Shown one piece after another: positions 11,146-22,723 of a stretch of DNA of 64,000 nt. The notes under the pieces were generated by a model that saw only the letters and a program-made list of their open reading frames with translations, searched no databases and was not told where the DNA came from. Position 1 is the first letter of the stretch; each line of letters starts with the position of its first letter. Both the position numbers and the translations under genes were made by a program. Source of the DNA: Dichotomocladium elegans. Lineage: Eukaryota > Mucoromycota > Mucoromycetes > Mucorales > Lichtheimiaceae. The stretch is taken from the NCBI GenBank assembly GCA_025716815.1, contig JAIXMN010000001.1:1302001-1366000 (forward strand), in the 5' to 3' direction.

Positions 11146-13243
11146 AAACAACAACAAAAAAAAAGTCTCCTTTTGTCTAATCATCCATCCGTGCATCGCC
11201 CACCACTTCCTCCCACCCCACTCCCTCTCTCTTTCTCTCTTTGTGTACATAGTTAAAAACCGCCTGGATTTGACATGAGTAGCACTCGCGCTTATGTTGT
11301 ATTCTGCAGATCTCACATTCGGCTCTTTCCTCCTCCTCCTCATACCCTTAATATATATTCTATTCTCTCATTGTCCTGAAGTGACATAACCAAACATTCT
11401 CTCTCTCTCTCTCTCGCTCGCGAATGTCGGGGTCTGTGCACAAGCGACTAGGTTCGTCTATTATACCCTTCCATCCCCTCTTCCTTCCCTCCCTCCTCAC
11501 CCCCCCCCCAAACGGTGCTGCAGAAAATAAAAAAGACACGCTTCGTTAGTGCATCTCCTTATCGAAGACTGGTCTTCTATCAAATTGGACAGATTAAGAT
11601 CTGATCGGGTATGCGTGCGTGTGTTGCACATTGTGCGACTTTACAAGCAGTAATAGACCAGAGAAACCGTTGTCTACACGAAAACAATTCGCAGAACAAT
11701 GGGCAATTTAGTGGGCGGCGGAGATTCCCTTCCCTCCTTACGTTGTTACAAAATAGAGAGAGAGAGAGAGAGAGACCGCCACACAACTACTCCCCCCCCA
11801 CACCCGCCCCGGAAAGCTCTGATGTTTTTGTCTGTTTGTTTTGATGCCTGCCCAGAAAGGGGAAGAAAGAGAGATGGGGATCGACCCCCCATCGGGAATG
11901 ATGCTTCCGTTGATTAGGGTCCCTTGTTCTTGAAACAAACACATACACACGCTCTCTCGATCATTCTCTTTGGGCTTGAAGATTAAATCTTTTTCACTCC
12001 ATCTCTGCTGCCCACCCCACCCGAAACAGTCTAAACCCTCTTCCCCCCCAATTTATCGCGGAACAATGGAACCGAAGTAATGTGCGTATAGATGTATATG
12101 TATAGATGTATGTATATATATGTATGTATGTATGAGTTGGGGGGGAGGGGCTGGTGGTGATGCTGATGGAGGATATCCTTCCAGACAATTTTCTATTTCC
12201 TTCTCCCTCCTTTCCCTTCATTTTTGTGTCGCACAGATGACATGAATCAGTCAAGAGAAGAGGGCAAGGAAGAGGAGGGGAAAAGAGAAAGCATGTAAGG
12301 GGTGGGGGAGAGGGGAGAACCAAAGTCTTGAGACGCTATATCCAATATGGATAAAGGCACCTTGGGCACAGACGCTTGAGTCGTACCACAAGACGAGAGT
12401 CATTTGATTGCTTCAAGCCCCCCCCCACACACACACCCTCGGGAAACATTCCAAGAAAAAAAAAACACTCGTCTTCCCAAAGACCCTACCTATTCCACAA
12501 CCCCCCCCCCCGGCAGAGGGGAGAAGAAGAGACGCGCACAGCGAGAGAAAAAGGAACAATGAATGGATATGCAATGAGACTTGAACCTCTACTTCTTCTT
12601 GCATGCAAAAAATGGAGGCAAGGGGGAGATGCCATTCCACCATTGAATTTAATGAACTTTGATCAAGTGCACTTTTTTCTTCATGTTCAATTTCGACAAA
12701 TGACATATGCCAAGTCATGTAAAAAAAAAAAAAGGACGATTGCGGTAAATAATCGCGCAATAAAATGCTCTGTTCCATGGGAAGCACAATGCCACCCATC
12801 CAAGCAACCAACCAAGCTCTCTCTCGCCCCGCCCCGCCCCGCCCCCAATCCACCTGGGAGCAAATCACACACACACGCACACATGCACAAAACACACGTG
12901 CTTATGCTTCCTCGACGGTGTGTTTACGTGCCACAGCAGTTCCAGGGTAACACCTGCTGCAATGTCATGCCTTCGTGGGTAACAGGCAAGATGAGGGCTT
13001 TGCAATCCCTGTATAACATTATTGGGAAAAATAGACGTGTTTATATTTATTATTACGATGGAAGATATCTTTGATAGAAACACAGCGCAGCTGGTCAATA
13101 AAAGACAAATAAAAAGAGGTGAGTGGGTGGGTGAAGGGTAGTGTAAGAAAAAAAAAATTTAGAGTATAATACACGGACGAAAAATATACAGGTAAACAAA
13201 CAAAAGGTTAAGAAAAAGAGAGGTGAGAGTAGATGGTACTTTT
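11146..13243. other. Long intergenic region between two gene ends
   Basis: About 2.1 kb separates the stop at 11145 (+) from the stop of the peptide transporter (-). It is unusually rich in C8-C10 tracts, CT/GA repeats (11400-11416, 11756-11775) and GTAT-type repeats (12090-12134). Open frames here run through homopolymers and are not protein-like. I see no RNA gene. Confidence 0.6.
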
Positions 13244-15261
13244 TTAATGGTGTGCCTTTTCTGAATCAACCTGCTCATCAGTCTGAGCCTTCTGGACGTA
13301 CTTCTGCAACTCCTCTTCGTTGCGGCCAATCATGTCATCCTCAACATCGGTGTCATCGAGCTTGTGATGGCACACATACACAAAAATACCGCACACGAAC
13401 GCAGCGCCAGCGATACCGGTATACAACCACGTCATCTTGGGATCCACAGTGACAGGCACAAGCGCAAATGCAAGGATAGAAGCGAAACAGTTCGTGAGCA
13501 GGAACAAGGACATGACAATGGCCTTCATCGACTGCGGTGCCTTCTTGTAGGCGTACTCGTTGCCGGTCACGGACGCGAAAATCTCGGCCAGAGCGACGAA
13601 GAAGTACGAAGGAATCTGGAGACCGGCCGACACGTCGTTCGGGCCAATGGGATTGTCATAGTAAGGAGGTGACTTGTAGATATACGACTGGATACCGGCA
13701 GAATAACCCATCGCAATCGCGCCACTGAAGAAGCCGCACGAGATGCGCGTAATCGGCCGCATGCGGAAACCAAGCCGACGAAGGAGAGGGTACATGATGT
13801 GGTCCATGAAAGGAATAAGGATAATCACAAAGATCGGATCCAGGTTTTGAATGATATCGTTGGGAACATTGCCGGTTTGCATCTAAGATGAACGAGCGAG
13901 TGAGCCTGAGGAACACTTGTTTGCTAATCGCACGCTCCGAATACTTACAGTAGAAGCTTGCGAGATCAAGTTGTTGCTGATCTGAGCATAGCAGAGCCAG
14001 AAGAAAGGATACCAGCAGAAAACAATGCATGCACGGAGAGCACGCTTCAACTCGTCGACGAAGGTGTCATCCCACGTGGCGTTTGCAGCCAAGTCGGGGT
14101 GAGCGACAGCAAGGTTCGAAGGCTTGACGGCGTCCATTGCATCAATCTTGGCAAACATGCCGTTGATCTTGGTGTTGTAGTAGAAGATCTTGCCGGCCTC
14201 CACAATCACAGAGCCACGAGGAGGAGTCTGAACATAACGCTTGCGGCCAAGGATAACGACGGTCAAGCAGGGGACAAACATCAACGTCGGAAGAATGAAC
14301 GCAGACCAGAAACCAACGTTCTTCTCGAGCTCGGTAGTGGCAATAGCAGAGAGCGAGCCGATGTTGATACTCCAGTAGAAGTACGAAAAGATCTTCTGGT
14401 AGGTCGCCTGGGGACTGACAATCACACGTTCGCCGCCCTTGAGCGTGCGAACATAGGGCGATCGGGACTTGTACTGCTCAGCAACAAGCGGAGCCACATT
14501 GGACTTGATACCGCCGGTACCGAGACCAATGATGATGATACTCACAATGAAACCAGGGAAAGCGCCGCCGTTCTCGATGGAGGTCGGGATGGAAGTGCAG
14601 GTAAGGATAACAAGACCGGTCATGTAGACGCACGCAAAAAGCACAATGGCGCGATACTTTCCAAGCCACTTGTCAGCAACAATGGCACCGAAGATCTAAG
14701 CAAGTGGAACAACCACCGGATAAATATTTTACTTCAAAGCATAACGCACATGCGTTTTTGCGTGGTAAAAAAAAACTTACAGGAGTAACATAACACCAGA
14801 ACCTGTCGGGTAATTAAATAAAGAGAAATGAGGGTGAGAAAAAAATTTTGAAAGACAGAATCTTTTTATCACTTACTGGAAGAAGGTCGTCAAAGCAGTG
14901 GCAGTCTGATGTCCCTTTCCCAAAGCACCAGGCTGGCGAGCAGGGTCTAGTTAAGTTGAGAATGGGTGGGAGAGGGGGGCCCAGTGAGCCTAACATGAAA
15001 AGAGCAAGATGGCCTCCCTTTCTTACATGATTCGGGATGCGGCCACTGGATGTAATTTTGGAAGGGACCGCTAAGACCGTAGTACGTGAATCGTTCGCAG
15101 AATTCAATCAGAATAACGAGGAAGGCCGATATAGGAAGCTTGTCGGGCACTTCACGAAGGGTCTTGAGATCCTCTTCGGTGGGTTCGGGATATTCATCGT
15201 CAATGATATTTTCAGACGCGATCGTATGGATTTCTTCCTTCTCGAGTTTATCGGACGACAT
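13244..15261 (-). CDS. PTR2: POT/PTR2-type proton-coupled di/tripeptide transporter
   Basis: Five exons (15261-15027, 14946-14877, 14802-14781, 14695-13949, 13882-13244) give 570 aa. Signatures of the POT family are plain: the first-helix motif EFCERFTYYGLSGP, the PTR2 motif GLGTGGIKSNVAPLVAEQ, and FSYFYWSINIGSL. About twelve hydrophobic helices can be traced, with a large loop near residue 300 (VEAGKIFYYNTKINGMFAKI) as in fungal members. The protein imports di- and tripeptides with protons at the plasma membrane. The acidic, lysine-rich C-tail is cytosolic. Exon 3 is only 22 nt but is fixed by phase and by the continuous helix FWCYVTPIFGAIVADKW. Confidence 0.94.
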
Positions 15262-17555
15262 GTTTAGAGGCCCGGACTGGATGTGGGTTTTCTGGGGAGG
15301 GGGAGAAGGGGGAGGAGAAGTAGAGAAAATCCGGAGAATGTGTAAACTGGAATGGGAAATCTTGAATCGATGTCTTTTATAATCCTTCAACCAAATCCCC
15401 GCAGGGCAAAAGGGTAGAAAAGACCGGATCTATCTCTTCTTCCAATCAAGGGACGAGAAAGCAAAAATTAGTATCCGTAAATGGAAATTTGGAAAAGCGG
15501 GTCTTGTCCATATGATGATTGTACGACACGACTCAGCGTGCTCCGCACAGTCAATTCGCAGGGTTCAGTAACCGCTATCGGTCAGCATCAAATACGGATG
15601 TAGGGTAAATGATCTTGCTCCATAAAGTGTTGATGTTTAGGACGAGCATCGTGGAGCGGCTTTGACAGCTAATTTTTTTTCCCATGGACACAAGCGATCG
15701 TGTCATATATTACAACCTGATTAGGCAAAATAAACCTGGAAGGCCGTGTTCTTTTTTTGGTCATAGGACATAGTTCATCCAAATATGTTTGAGAGGACAA
15801 AATAATATCGTATCAGGCACCGACTGACTTCGAGATAAGACGCCATCGGATTTATTTTATTGGTTTTCACCATCGCAGTTTCTATTGCTTCAGGACGCCC
15901 GACATAACCGGGTATCCAATTCTATTTGCCCCATCCCCTCTCGAGCCCACAACCACAGCTGTTTGTTTCGGAATAATTGTGTGGTAAGCAGTAATTGCAA
16001 AGGTACCCAGTACGAATCAAGGATCGCATGACTCGAGAAATAGGCCCAACAGAAACGTCCAAGCCGCTATCATTCTTCAGCCTTCTCATCATCTCAAGGA
16101 CAAAAGATAGCACACCAAGTACGTCCCCACTACGGTTTCAAGACCTATCCATCTTGTAGCGGACAGCATCCTCATCTTTAAATGCTGGCGATGTTCCTTC
16201 ATTGCGGATAGTGGCGGATATTAAAACATTTGATCTCTCTCATTTGTTTGACATCTATCGTGGGAAAGAGCGCGGGAAAATTGACTCGGGCCGCCATTTT
16301 TTTTTTTAAAAAAAAACATTGCTAAAGCCAAAGAACAAAAACAAAAAGAGTAGCAGCGTTACTCTGTATGCCAGGAGAAGAAAAGAGAAGTTGGTTTCCA
16401 GGAATGCACCTGGCAACCGTCTGTATGACATGTCGCTCCTCATATCATATCCCCCCAATCCATGCGCCTATCTCTCGCGGGAGATGCCGGGACTTCGTCC
16501 TCAAGCCTCCAAATGATCCATCATCCGCTTTCCTGGTAATCAATATGTACAACCAGAACATAAAGTTGTAGATAAGACATGCGATTTTTGAAATCTTGAC
16601 ATATGATTGCTCCCTTCGCTCACTTTTCGTTTGGGTGTCGCAACGTCACGGTGTTACGTTAATAGGCATTGTGTCCCCAGTTTCTGTTTCTTCGAAAAGC
16701 ACCGGTGTTTCGATATGTTTTTTTACTGCCCGAAAGGGAAGGCATCCAGGGTCTGTGGATGCAAATCATGTGTTCCTTGCCCTCCTCGCTCACGTATCAA
16801 AAGGGACCCTTAGAGGACATAGACAATTCTTTTGATTTGTGCATTGGGAATCACGAAAAATCATTAGTCTGAAAGTAATAGGGAAGATCCCCTTTTTTGG
16901 TCCATCGCAGCTCAACAAATCGGCGAGTTTGAATATTGCCCTTTTTTGCGAATGAATCACGGCAATACAAAGTCCGTCACTTTCACTGGATCGGAACGTT
17001 GTTTTTCCACTTCAATGAAACTTGCGTACGCATTGGCAATGACTCATAACCAATGGATGTTGCTCATACAAAAAAAAATTTGACCAGAAACCAAGAGCTC
17101 TTTTGGATTTCAAAGAATCGGACCTCGTAATTCAAGCTATGTCTAGATCACGGGGTAACTACCCGTCTCCTGGATCAAAATGAGAGTCTTAGCAACGTCA
17201 GTAACATCAGCGCGCTAGTCAATGTGATATTGCTACCGGTCGCCCTTGCTGCAACATTTGGATGCAATCGACGAACGATAGACAAATTAAGGAAGAATAA
17301 TCACTCTCGTCTCCAAAGAATTCATATACTCCTGGTAGTAATGAGATCAAAGAGTATAAACAGCAAACATTTGGTACCGAAAAATCTTCATTTGTATATG
17401 TGTATGGGGGGGTATGCGTTTTTATTTTAATATCATGGTATGCACATTGAAAAGCTACACGTGGGAAAAATGAGCCGTCATGTCCACAGGAAAGGCACCT
17501 CTGTTCTGGGAGGCAGATCGCATGATTGCCACCCATGCCCATGTCTCTGTCTCTC
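15262..17555. other. Intergenic region, 2.3 kb
   Basis: From the start of the peptide transporter to the stop of the small membrane protein gene (both minus) no protein-like frame, tRNA or repeat family was found; only A and T tracts (for example near 16300) stand out. Confidence 0.55.
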
Positions 17556-17894
17556 TCAAGGTGAAAGAGGACCTTGGCGATCCATGCTGAGATGTTCTTC
17601 AGGTGGCACATGGTATTTCCAATGTCTTTGATCATCATTGCGCCGATCTCTAGGCAAGTACCTGCTGAAGCCTGCATGGCGCAATAGATTCTGCCCGACT
17701 TTTTTTTTTTGGATAAATCCCATCGTCAAGCCATTAGCATGATGAGGGCGGGTGTTTTTCTTTTCTAAAAAAAAAAGAAAAGAAAAAAGAAACCTACCGC
17801 AAGTACCGCAGCAAAAACACCAGCAGAGACCGGCCAGGAACATGGAGGCCATGAAGACAATGATTAGCCAGAGCTCCAAGTACGAAATCTCCAT
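17556..17894 (-). CDS. Small single-helix membrane protein
   Basis: Two exons (17894-17798 and 17671-17556) give a 70-aa protein. It has one strongly hydrophobic helix after a short N-terminus (LELWLIIVFMASMFLAGLCW), a cysteine cluster (CWCFCCGTCG), and then a charged, hydrophilic tail (SRYLPRDRRNDDQRHWKYHV). The tail composition and exact splice phase support a real gene. The order helix, juxtamembrane cysteines, polar tail suggests a palmitoylated single-pass protein. No family recognised. It is head-to-head with the Phe-tRNA synthetase gene, 360 bp apart. Confidence 0.5.
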   Translation of the reverse strand: MEISYLELWLIIVFMASMFLAGLCWCFCCGTCGRFLFSFLFFLEKKNTRPHHANGLTMGFIQKKKVGQNLLRHAGFSRYLPRDRRNDDQRHWKYHVPPEEHLSMDRQGPLSP

Positions 17895-18254
17895 GTTATT
17901 TGGTAAAGACCAGTCAAAGGCAGGATTTTTGATCACCCTCGCTTTTTTTCCTTTTCATTTATTTATTACCTTTCCCACCCTCACACTGGTCCCTCTCACC
18001 CCTGCCTCATGCGAGCAGTGTTCATCACGGTTTTCCTTCTCGATATGATGTATCCGCTTCGAAATGCATATTCTTCACCAGTATAATAATAAATACTTGG
18101 GGGTGAGAGGGGCCGATTTAGAGAGTCACCTTTTCAGATAATTCTGTTCTGGCGAAATTTTGATTTTCCGCGCCAGATGGCGCTTAGCCTACCGGTTAAT
18201 CCTGTTCGCTCTCCCCCCACCCCTCTCACTTTAAAAAAATTCTTTTATACCGAC
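17895..18254. promoter_or_regulatory. Shared divergent promoter region
   Basis: The 360 bp between two ATGs pointing away from each other must contain both promoters. It is pyrimidine-rich on the plus strand towards the synthetase start; no single factor site is claimed. Confidence 0.5.
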
Positions 18255-20283
18255 ATGGAGGAATTGCAGACCTTGGTCCTCACCACCCTTGACCGCAATA
18301 ATGTCATTGAGGATTCCATTGACCTCAAGTCTACTAAGGGCGAACCGCTCGACCAGCTCGCCTTGCTCGGCACCCTCAATAGCTTGAAATCGAAGGAGGT
18401 CTTGTCACTCTGCCAGTGTTTGCTCCATAATGACAAAGTGTGACTCACATTCGTCCTAATTCGCCCGTTTCCATATAGATGGTGGATTATTCGGCCATCA
18501 CCCGCGAATTTTGGAAATTGACCAAAGAAGGAGAGCAGATTGCCAACGAGGGAAGCCACGAAGCTCGTGTATTCGCAGCTGTTCCTGCTGGTCCTCAGGG
18601 TTTACCCATCAAGGAGCTGCAGGTATGTGTGTTTGTGTGTGTGTATATGGGCAGCGTGTACATGCGGATGTGTGTAAAAAAAAAAAATACGCGTGCAGAA
18701 AAAATAGGATTTATTCATGCATACGTGCCGTGTTTAGACTATTTTGGGCGCTACTGCCAAGATTGGTCAGGCCAATGCCTTCAAGAAAAAGTGGATCTCC
18801 AAACAGGGCGATAACCTTGTCCGCCTTGTTGATTCGATCCAGGATCAGACCCAAAAGGATATTCAGGAAATTCAAAAGACGGGTGAACTCAAGGATACCA
18901 AGGTCCTGAACGATCTCAAGAAGCGGAAGCTTGTTGAAAAGCAGTATGTATGCGTGGCACAAGAAGAGAAAAATCCCCCCTCCTCCCCCGCATTAATCTG
19001 ATCCGATCTGTAGAAAATCAACCTCTTATAAGATCACAAAGGGCAAAGAATTTGCTCTTGAGGTAAAGAAAGAAGCCACAGATATCACCTTTGAGATGCT
19101 CCAGAGGTAACGTCAGCGGAAACGAGAAAGACATAAGAAACAAGTGGGAACAATAGGAGACCTAATGCGATGGTTGGTAGTGGCGAGTGGAAGAATGCAT
19201 CCTTCAAAAAGTACAATTTCGACGCCGTTGGTGTCCCCCCTAATGGCGGCTATCTTCACCCATTGATGAAGGTGCGCCAGGAATTCCGTGAGATCTTCTT
19301 TGAGATGGGCTTCGAGGAGATGGCTACCAATTGCTTTGCCGAGTCGAGCTTCTGGAACTTTGATGCCCTTTACCAGCCTCAGCAGCATCCTGCTAGAGAC
19401 GCACACGATACATTCTTCTTGAAGGGTAAGCTGTCTGGAGATATCCGTCGTTTCGCTCCATGCGCAACTTTTGGAAAAAATAATAATCCAATGGTCTCTT
19501 ATTCAGATCCTGCCAACACCGACCGATTCCCTCGCGACTTGATGGAGCGCATCAAGACCACCCACGAAAACGGTGGCAATACCGGCTCAACAGGTTACAA
19601 TTACGTTTGGAAGGAGGAAGATGCCGGCAAGATGCTTCTGCGTACACACACCACGGCTGTTAGCTCCAACATGCTTTACAAGCTTGCTGAGAAGACGAAG
19701 GAGACTGGCGAATTCCGCCCCGCCAAATACTTCTCCATTGACCGCGTGTTCCGAAACGAGTCCGTCGATGCAACTCACTTGGCTGAGTTCCACCAGATTG
19801 AGGGTGTCATTGCCGACAAGAACCTCACCCTCGGCGACTTGATTGGCTTCATGGATGTCTTCTTCAAGAAGATGGGTCAGTAAATGGGGCATGTTACGAA
19901 AACTTTCCGTTTGCTTAGCTAATGCATGGTGTTGCAACACCTCAGGTATGAATCAGATCCGCTTCAAGCCGACCTATAATCCCTATACCGAGCCTAGCAT
20001 GGAGATCTTCTCCTACCACACTGACTTGAAAAAGTGGGTTGAGATCGGTAACTCGGGTATGTTCCGGCCGGAGATGCTTCTACCCTTGGGCTTGCCGCCT
20101 GATGTGCGAGTGATTGCCTGGGGTCTTGGTCTTGAGCGACCGACCATGGTCAAGTACAATATCTCCAATATCCGTGATCTCCTCGGCCACAAGGTCAGAA
20201 TTGATATGATTAAGGAGTATCCTATTTGCCGTCTGGACAAGAAGATGGGCAAAGAGCTTGCTACTGCCAAGGATGAGGAATAG
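18255..20283 (+). CDS. FRS2: Cytosolic phenylalanyl-tRNA synthetase alpha subunit
   Basis: Seven exons (18255-18437, 18479-18622, 18738-18943, 19014-19106, 19157-19425, 19507-19875, 19946-20283) give 533 aa. The N-terminal winged-helix DNA/tRNA-binding part ([19 protein letters not shown]) precedes the class II catalytic core: motif 1 ([19 protein letters not shown]), [17 protein letters not shown], motif 2 ([20 protein letters not shown]) and motif 3 (GLGLERPTM). With the beta subunit it forms an (alpha-beta)2 enzyme that charges tRNA-Phe. The ATG at 18255 is preferred over the in-frame ATG at 18178 since the family starts there. The acceptor of exon 5 could be 19156 or 19159; both keep frame and differ by one residue. 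Confidence 0.95.
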
Positions 20284-20853
20284 ATTCATTTGTAATTTTT
20301 TTTTCCCTTTGAAGAGAGAGACATCATAAAACTACTATTTGTAATAACAGCAGCCCCTCATCGTCGAAAGCGTCTTTAGTAGATGGAGCCAGTTCGGATG
20401 CCGTATGAAGCTCAAGGGACGATACGTTTCCCATTCTGCAATCTATATACGCACGATAAGCATCCAAAGTAGGGCTGTATCATAAAATGAAGAGAGAGAG
20501 AATGTATCGTCTGTGGGCCGGGGGAAAGACGTCGGGGAAGGACTATTTTCGATGGGAAATCTACAACCCATCCACCCACTCCATATTCAATAGAAGGAAA
20601 AGGTATGGAGGGACCCGGGAAGAATACATACACAGGGCAAGAAGGCACAACGCCGCGGTCGATATGGCAGCCCAGGCTTACAGATTTTAAGCTGTGAATA
20701 CATGCGATTACCACATCAAACAAAAAACGGATAGATCAGTAACATATTATTTTAATTAAGAGTTCTTTCTTCCTCAAAAACGGGGTGGGGGAGAGCAGGA
20801 GAAAAAAAAACAAATGATGTATAGAATATTAAATAGTATAGGCGTGTGCTCTC
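20284..20853. other. Convergent intergenic region
   Basis: 570 bp between the stops of the Phe-tRNA synthetase and ERG25 genes. No frame, repeat or RNA gene was recognised; it should hold both polyadenylation regions. Confidence 0.5.
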
Positions 20854-21968
20854 TTATTGCACCTTCTCCTTCTTAAGACGCTCTTCCTTCTGTCGCTTGC
20901 GATAAGCACGGTATTTGGTGTCCGTGCCAAAGAGATAGTCCCACCAGCGGAAGGAGGATGCATAATTACCAACGAAGGCCTGATGATGGTAGTCATGATG
21001 CTCCGCACCCGCCCAGAAAGGAACCCAGTTATGAAGAGACCATGGGAAATCATATCCAGAGTGAGCATCGATGGCCTGGAAAAGACGCAAAACGATCCAC
21101 AAGAGCATTGTTGCAAGATGAAGATCCCAGTCGCTGCCGAGCTTAAAGACCGCAGTCGCAAAGAAGTGATAGATCAACGGTCCTCCGACGGTTCCAAAAC
21201 CTAGGATCATCGTTTCGATGGGATGGGCGTATTCAGCAGCGATACCAAAAGGTGCGGCATATTCGTGGTGAATCTTGTGAACCTTTTTGTAAAACGGTGG
21301 CCAGTGCATGAAACGGTGCATGTGATAGTGATAAAAATCCTCGAATATGAAGAAAGCGGCAATTTGAGGAACCATTTGTTGCCTATCATCACAGACCGCA
21401 TATCCATTTCGGTTAAGTTCTTACACCTCTATGTTGTTTGGCTCCCGCCCCCACCCCCATACAGCATCAACCATAGGCAGTCAAAGAAAACGTAAAATAC
21501 CATTCAGGGAAAGGAGCAGATACTCGCATACCGAGAAGCGTGGCTGCCGGATGAAAGGCAAAGATGAGAGGGCCCTCAAAGAGGAAGTGACTTTTCAGAA
21601 CCAACCAGGTACACTTCCAATAATCCTCGTTGGTGTTCTCCTTGGTCTGCAAAATAGAGGCGTACGTATCTAAGCGTCAGCAGATCAAACAGGCCTCAAG
21701 AGGGGAACCCCCCAACCACCACCACCACCACCATCAGGCCGAAACTCACTGGTTGTAGTTTGTAGCGCTGAAAGTACGGGATAAAGTCACAAATCAAGAA
21801 GGGAATGAAGCGGCCAAAGTAGACGATTTCGTGCATCAGAAATGCAAAGACTCCCGTCACCAAGAGGGGATCACGGCCTTCATACATGCTCTCCCATAGG
21901 GATTCTAGATAACTCAATTGAACAGCTCCTGCCGCGCTGGATGCGGCGGAGACAACAGTCGCATTCAT
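20854..21968 (-). CDS. ERG25: C-4 methylsterol oxidase (ERG25)
   Basis: Three exons (21968-21750, 21646-21501, 21382-20854) give 297 aa. The three histidine boxes of the fatty acid hydroxylase superfamily are present: HYHMH, HKIHH and HDYHH, together with the ERG25 hallmarks [33 protein letters not shown] and [13 protein letters not shown]. Several membrane helices are seen. The enzyme removes the C4 methyl groups of 4,4-dimethylzymosterol oxidatively in the ER during ergosterol synthesis, with ERG26 and ERG27. The second intron donor (GTATTT) is weak but gives the exact family join [13 protein letters not shown]. The lysine-rich end (RLKKEKVQ) is like an ER retrieval tail but not a strict KKxx. 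Confidence 0.95.
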
Positions 21969-22723
21969 TGGACTTTTTTTGAAGAAAGGCGAAGTGGGAA
22001 AGAAAAAAGAAAAGTGATGAGCCCTATGGTTTTTCTTTTTTTTTTTGGAGGGTGGTTCCGCCCGTCCGCCCCGTTCGTTTTGCTCTGAAGAGAGGGGGTA
22101 GAACTGGAGCCATCACCTGGGCGTTTTGCACTCCGGCGTATGTGTCATGGTATCTTTCGAAACCTGCAACACTTGGGATACGGGCGTGCCCCCGGACTAC
22201 GACCCTTCTACATCATTTAGCCTCGTATTTCTCGTTTTCGTTGACCAACTACGATGTCTAGTGCGAATTATGCCCACAACTTCGTGTTAAAACGACGTAC
22301 ATAGACAATATGACTGCTCCTGTGCTCTGAAATCGGATGAAAGGCGGTTATACGGTATAGAAATCATTGTCTTAGGACTAATAGCGACAGATAACCAGGC
22401 CTACCCGCCCATGACTATCGCTACTGTGCTTTAACAAGGCAGAGACATGCACGCCACGCCGCAGACTGTAGGAGGATTTCAACTACGCTAGGCAATCGAA
22501 TTTCTGTTTGCTGCTGCTGCCGCCGCCGCCAAAAGATCATTAGTCCGTCGTTTGAAAAGGTATCGACTATAATATTTATTTCTATTCCCTTTTTTTTCCA
22601 CCTCTTTCTCTCGTAATCAACGAAGAAACATTCCATCGAAATCAATCTCTGCAACATCTGTCTCTTCTTGAAAATCTCAAAAAGATACATATCTATACTT
22701 TCACCCGCGTTTAATTCAACTTC
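21969..22723. other. Divergent intergenic region
   Basis: 755 bp between the starts of ERG25 (-) and the RanBP3-like gene (+). No convincing frame was found. The two promoters are expected here. Confidence 0.5.

Noticed and set aside
12376..13074. Open frame of 232 codons on the plus strand
   Set aside because: It runs through C10 and A12 tracts, has no domain or conserved pattern and needs a low-complexity proline-rich translation; a chance frame.
17219..17677. 152-codon minus-strand frame overlapping the small membrane protein gene
   Set aside because: It uses a different frame from the spliced model and becomes composition-poor downstream; exon 2 of the small gene fits phase and ends earlier.
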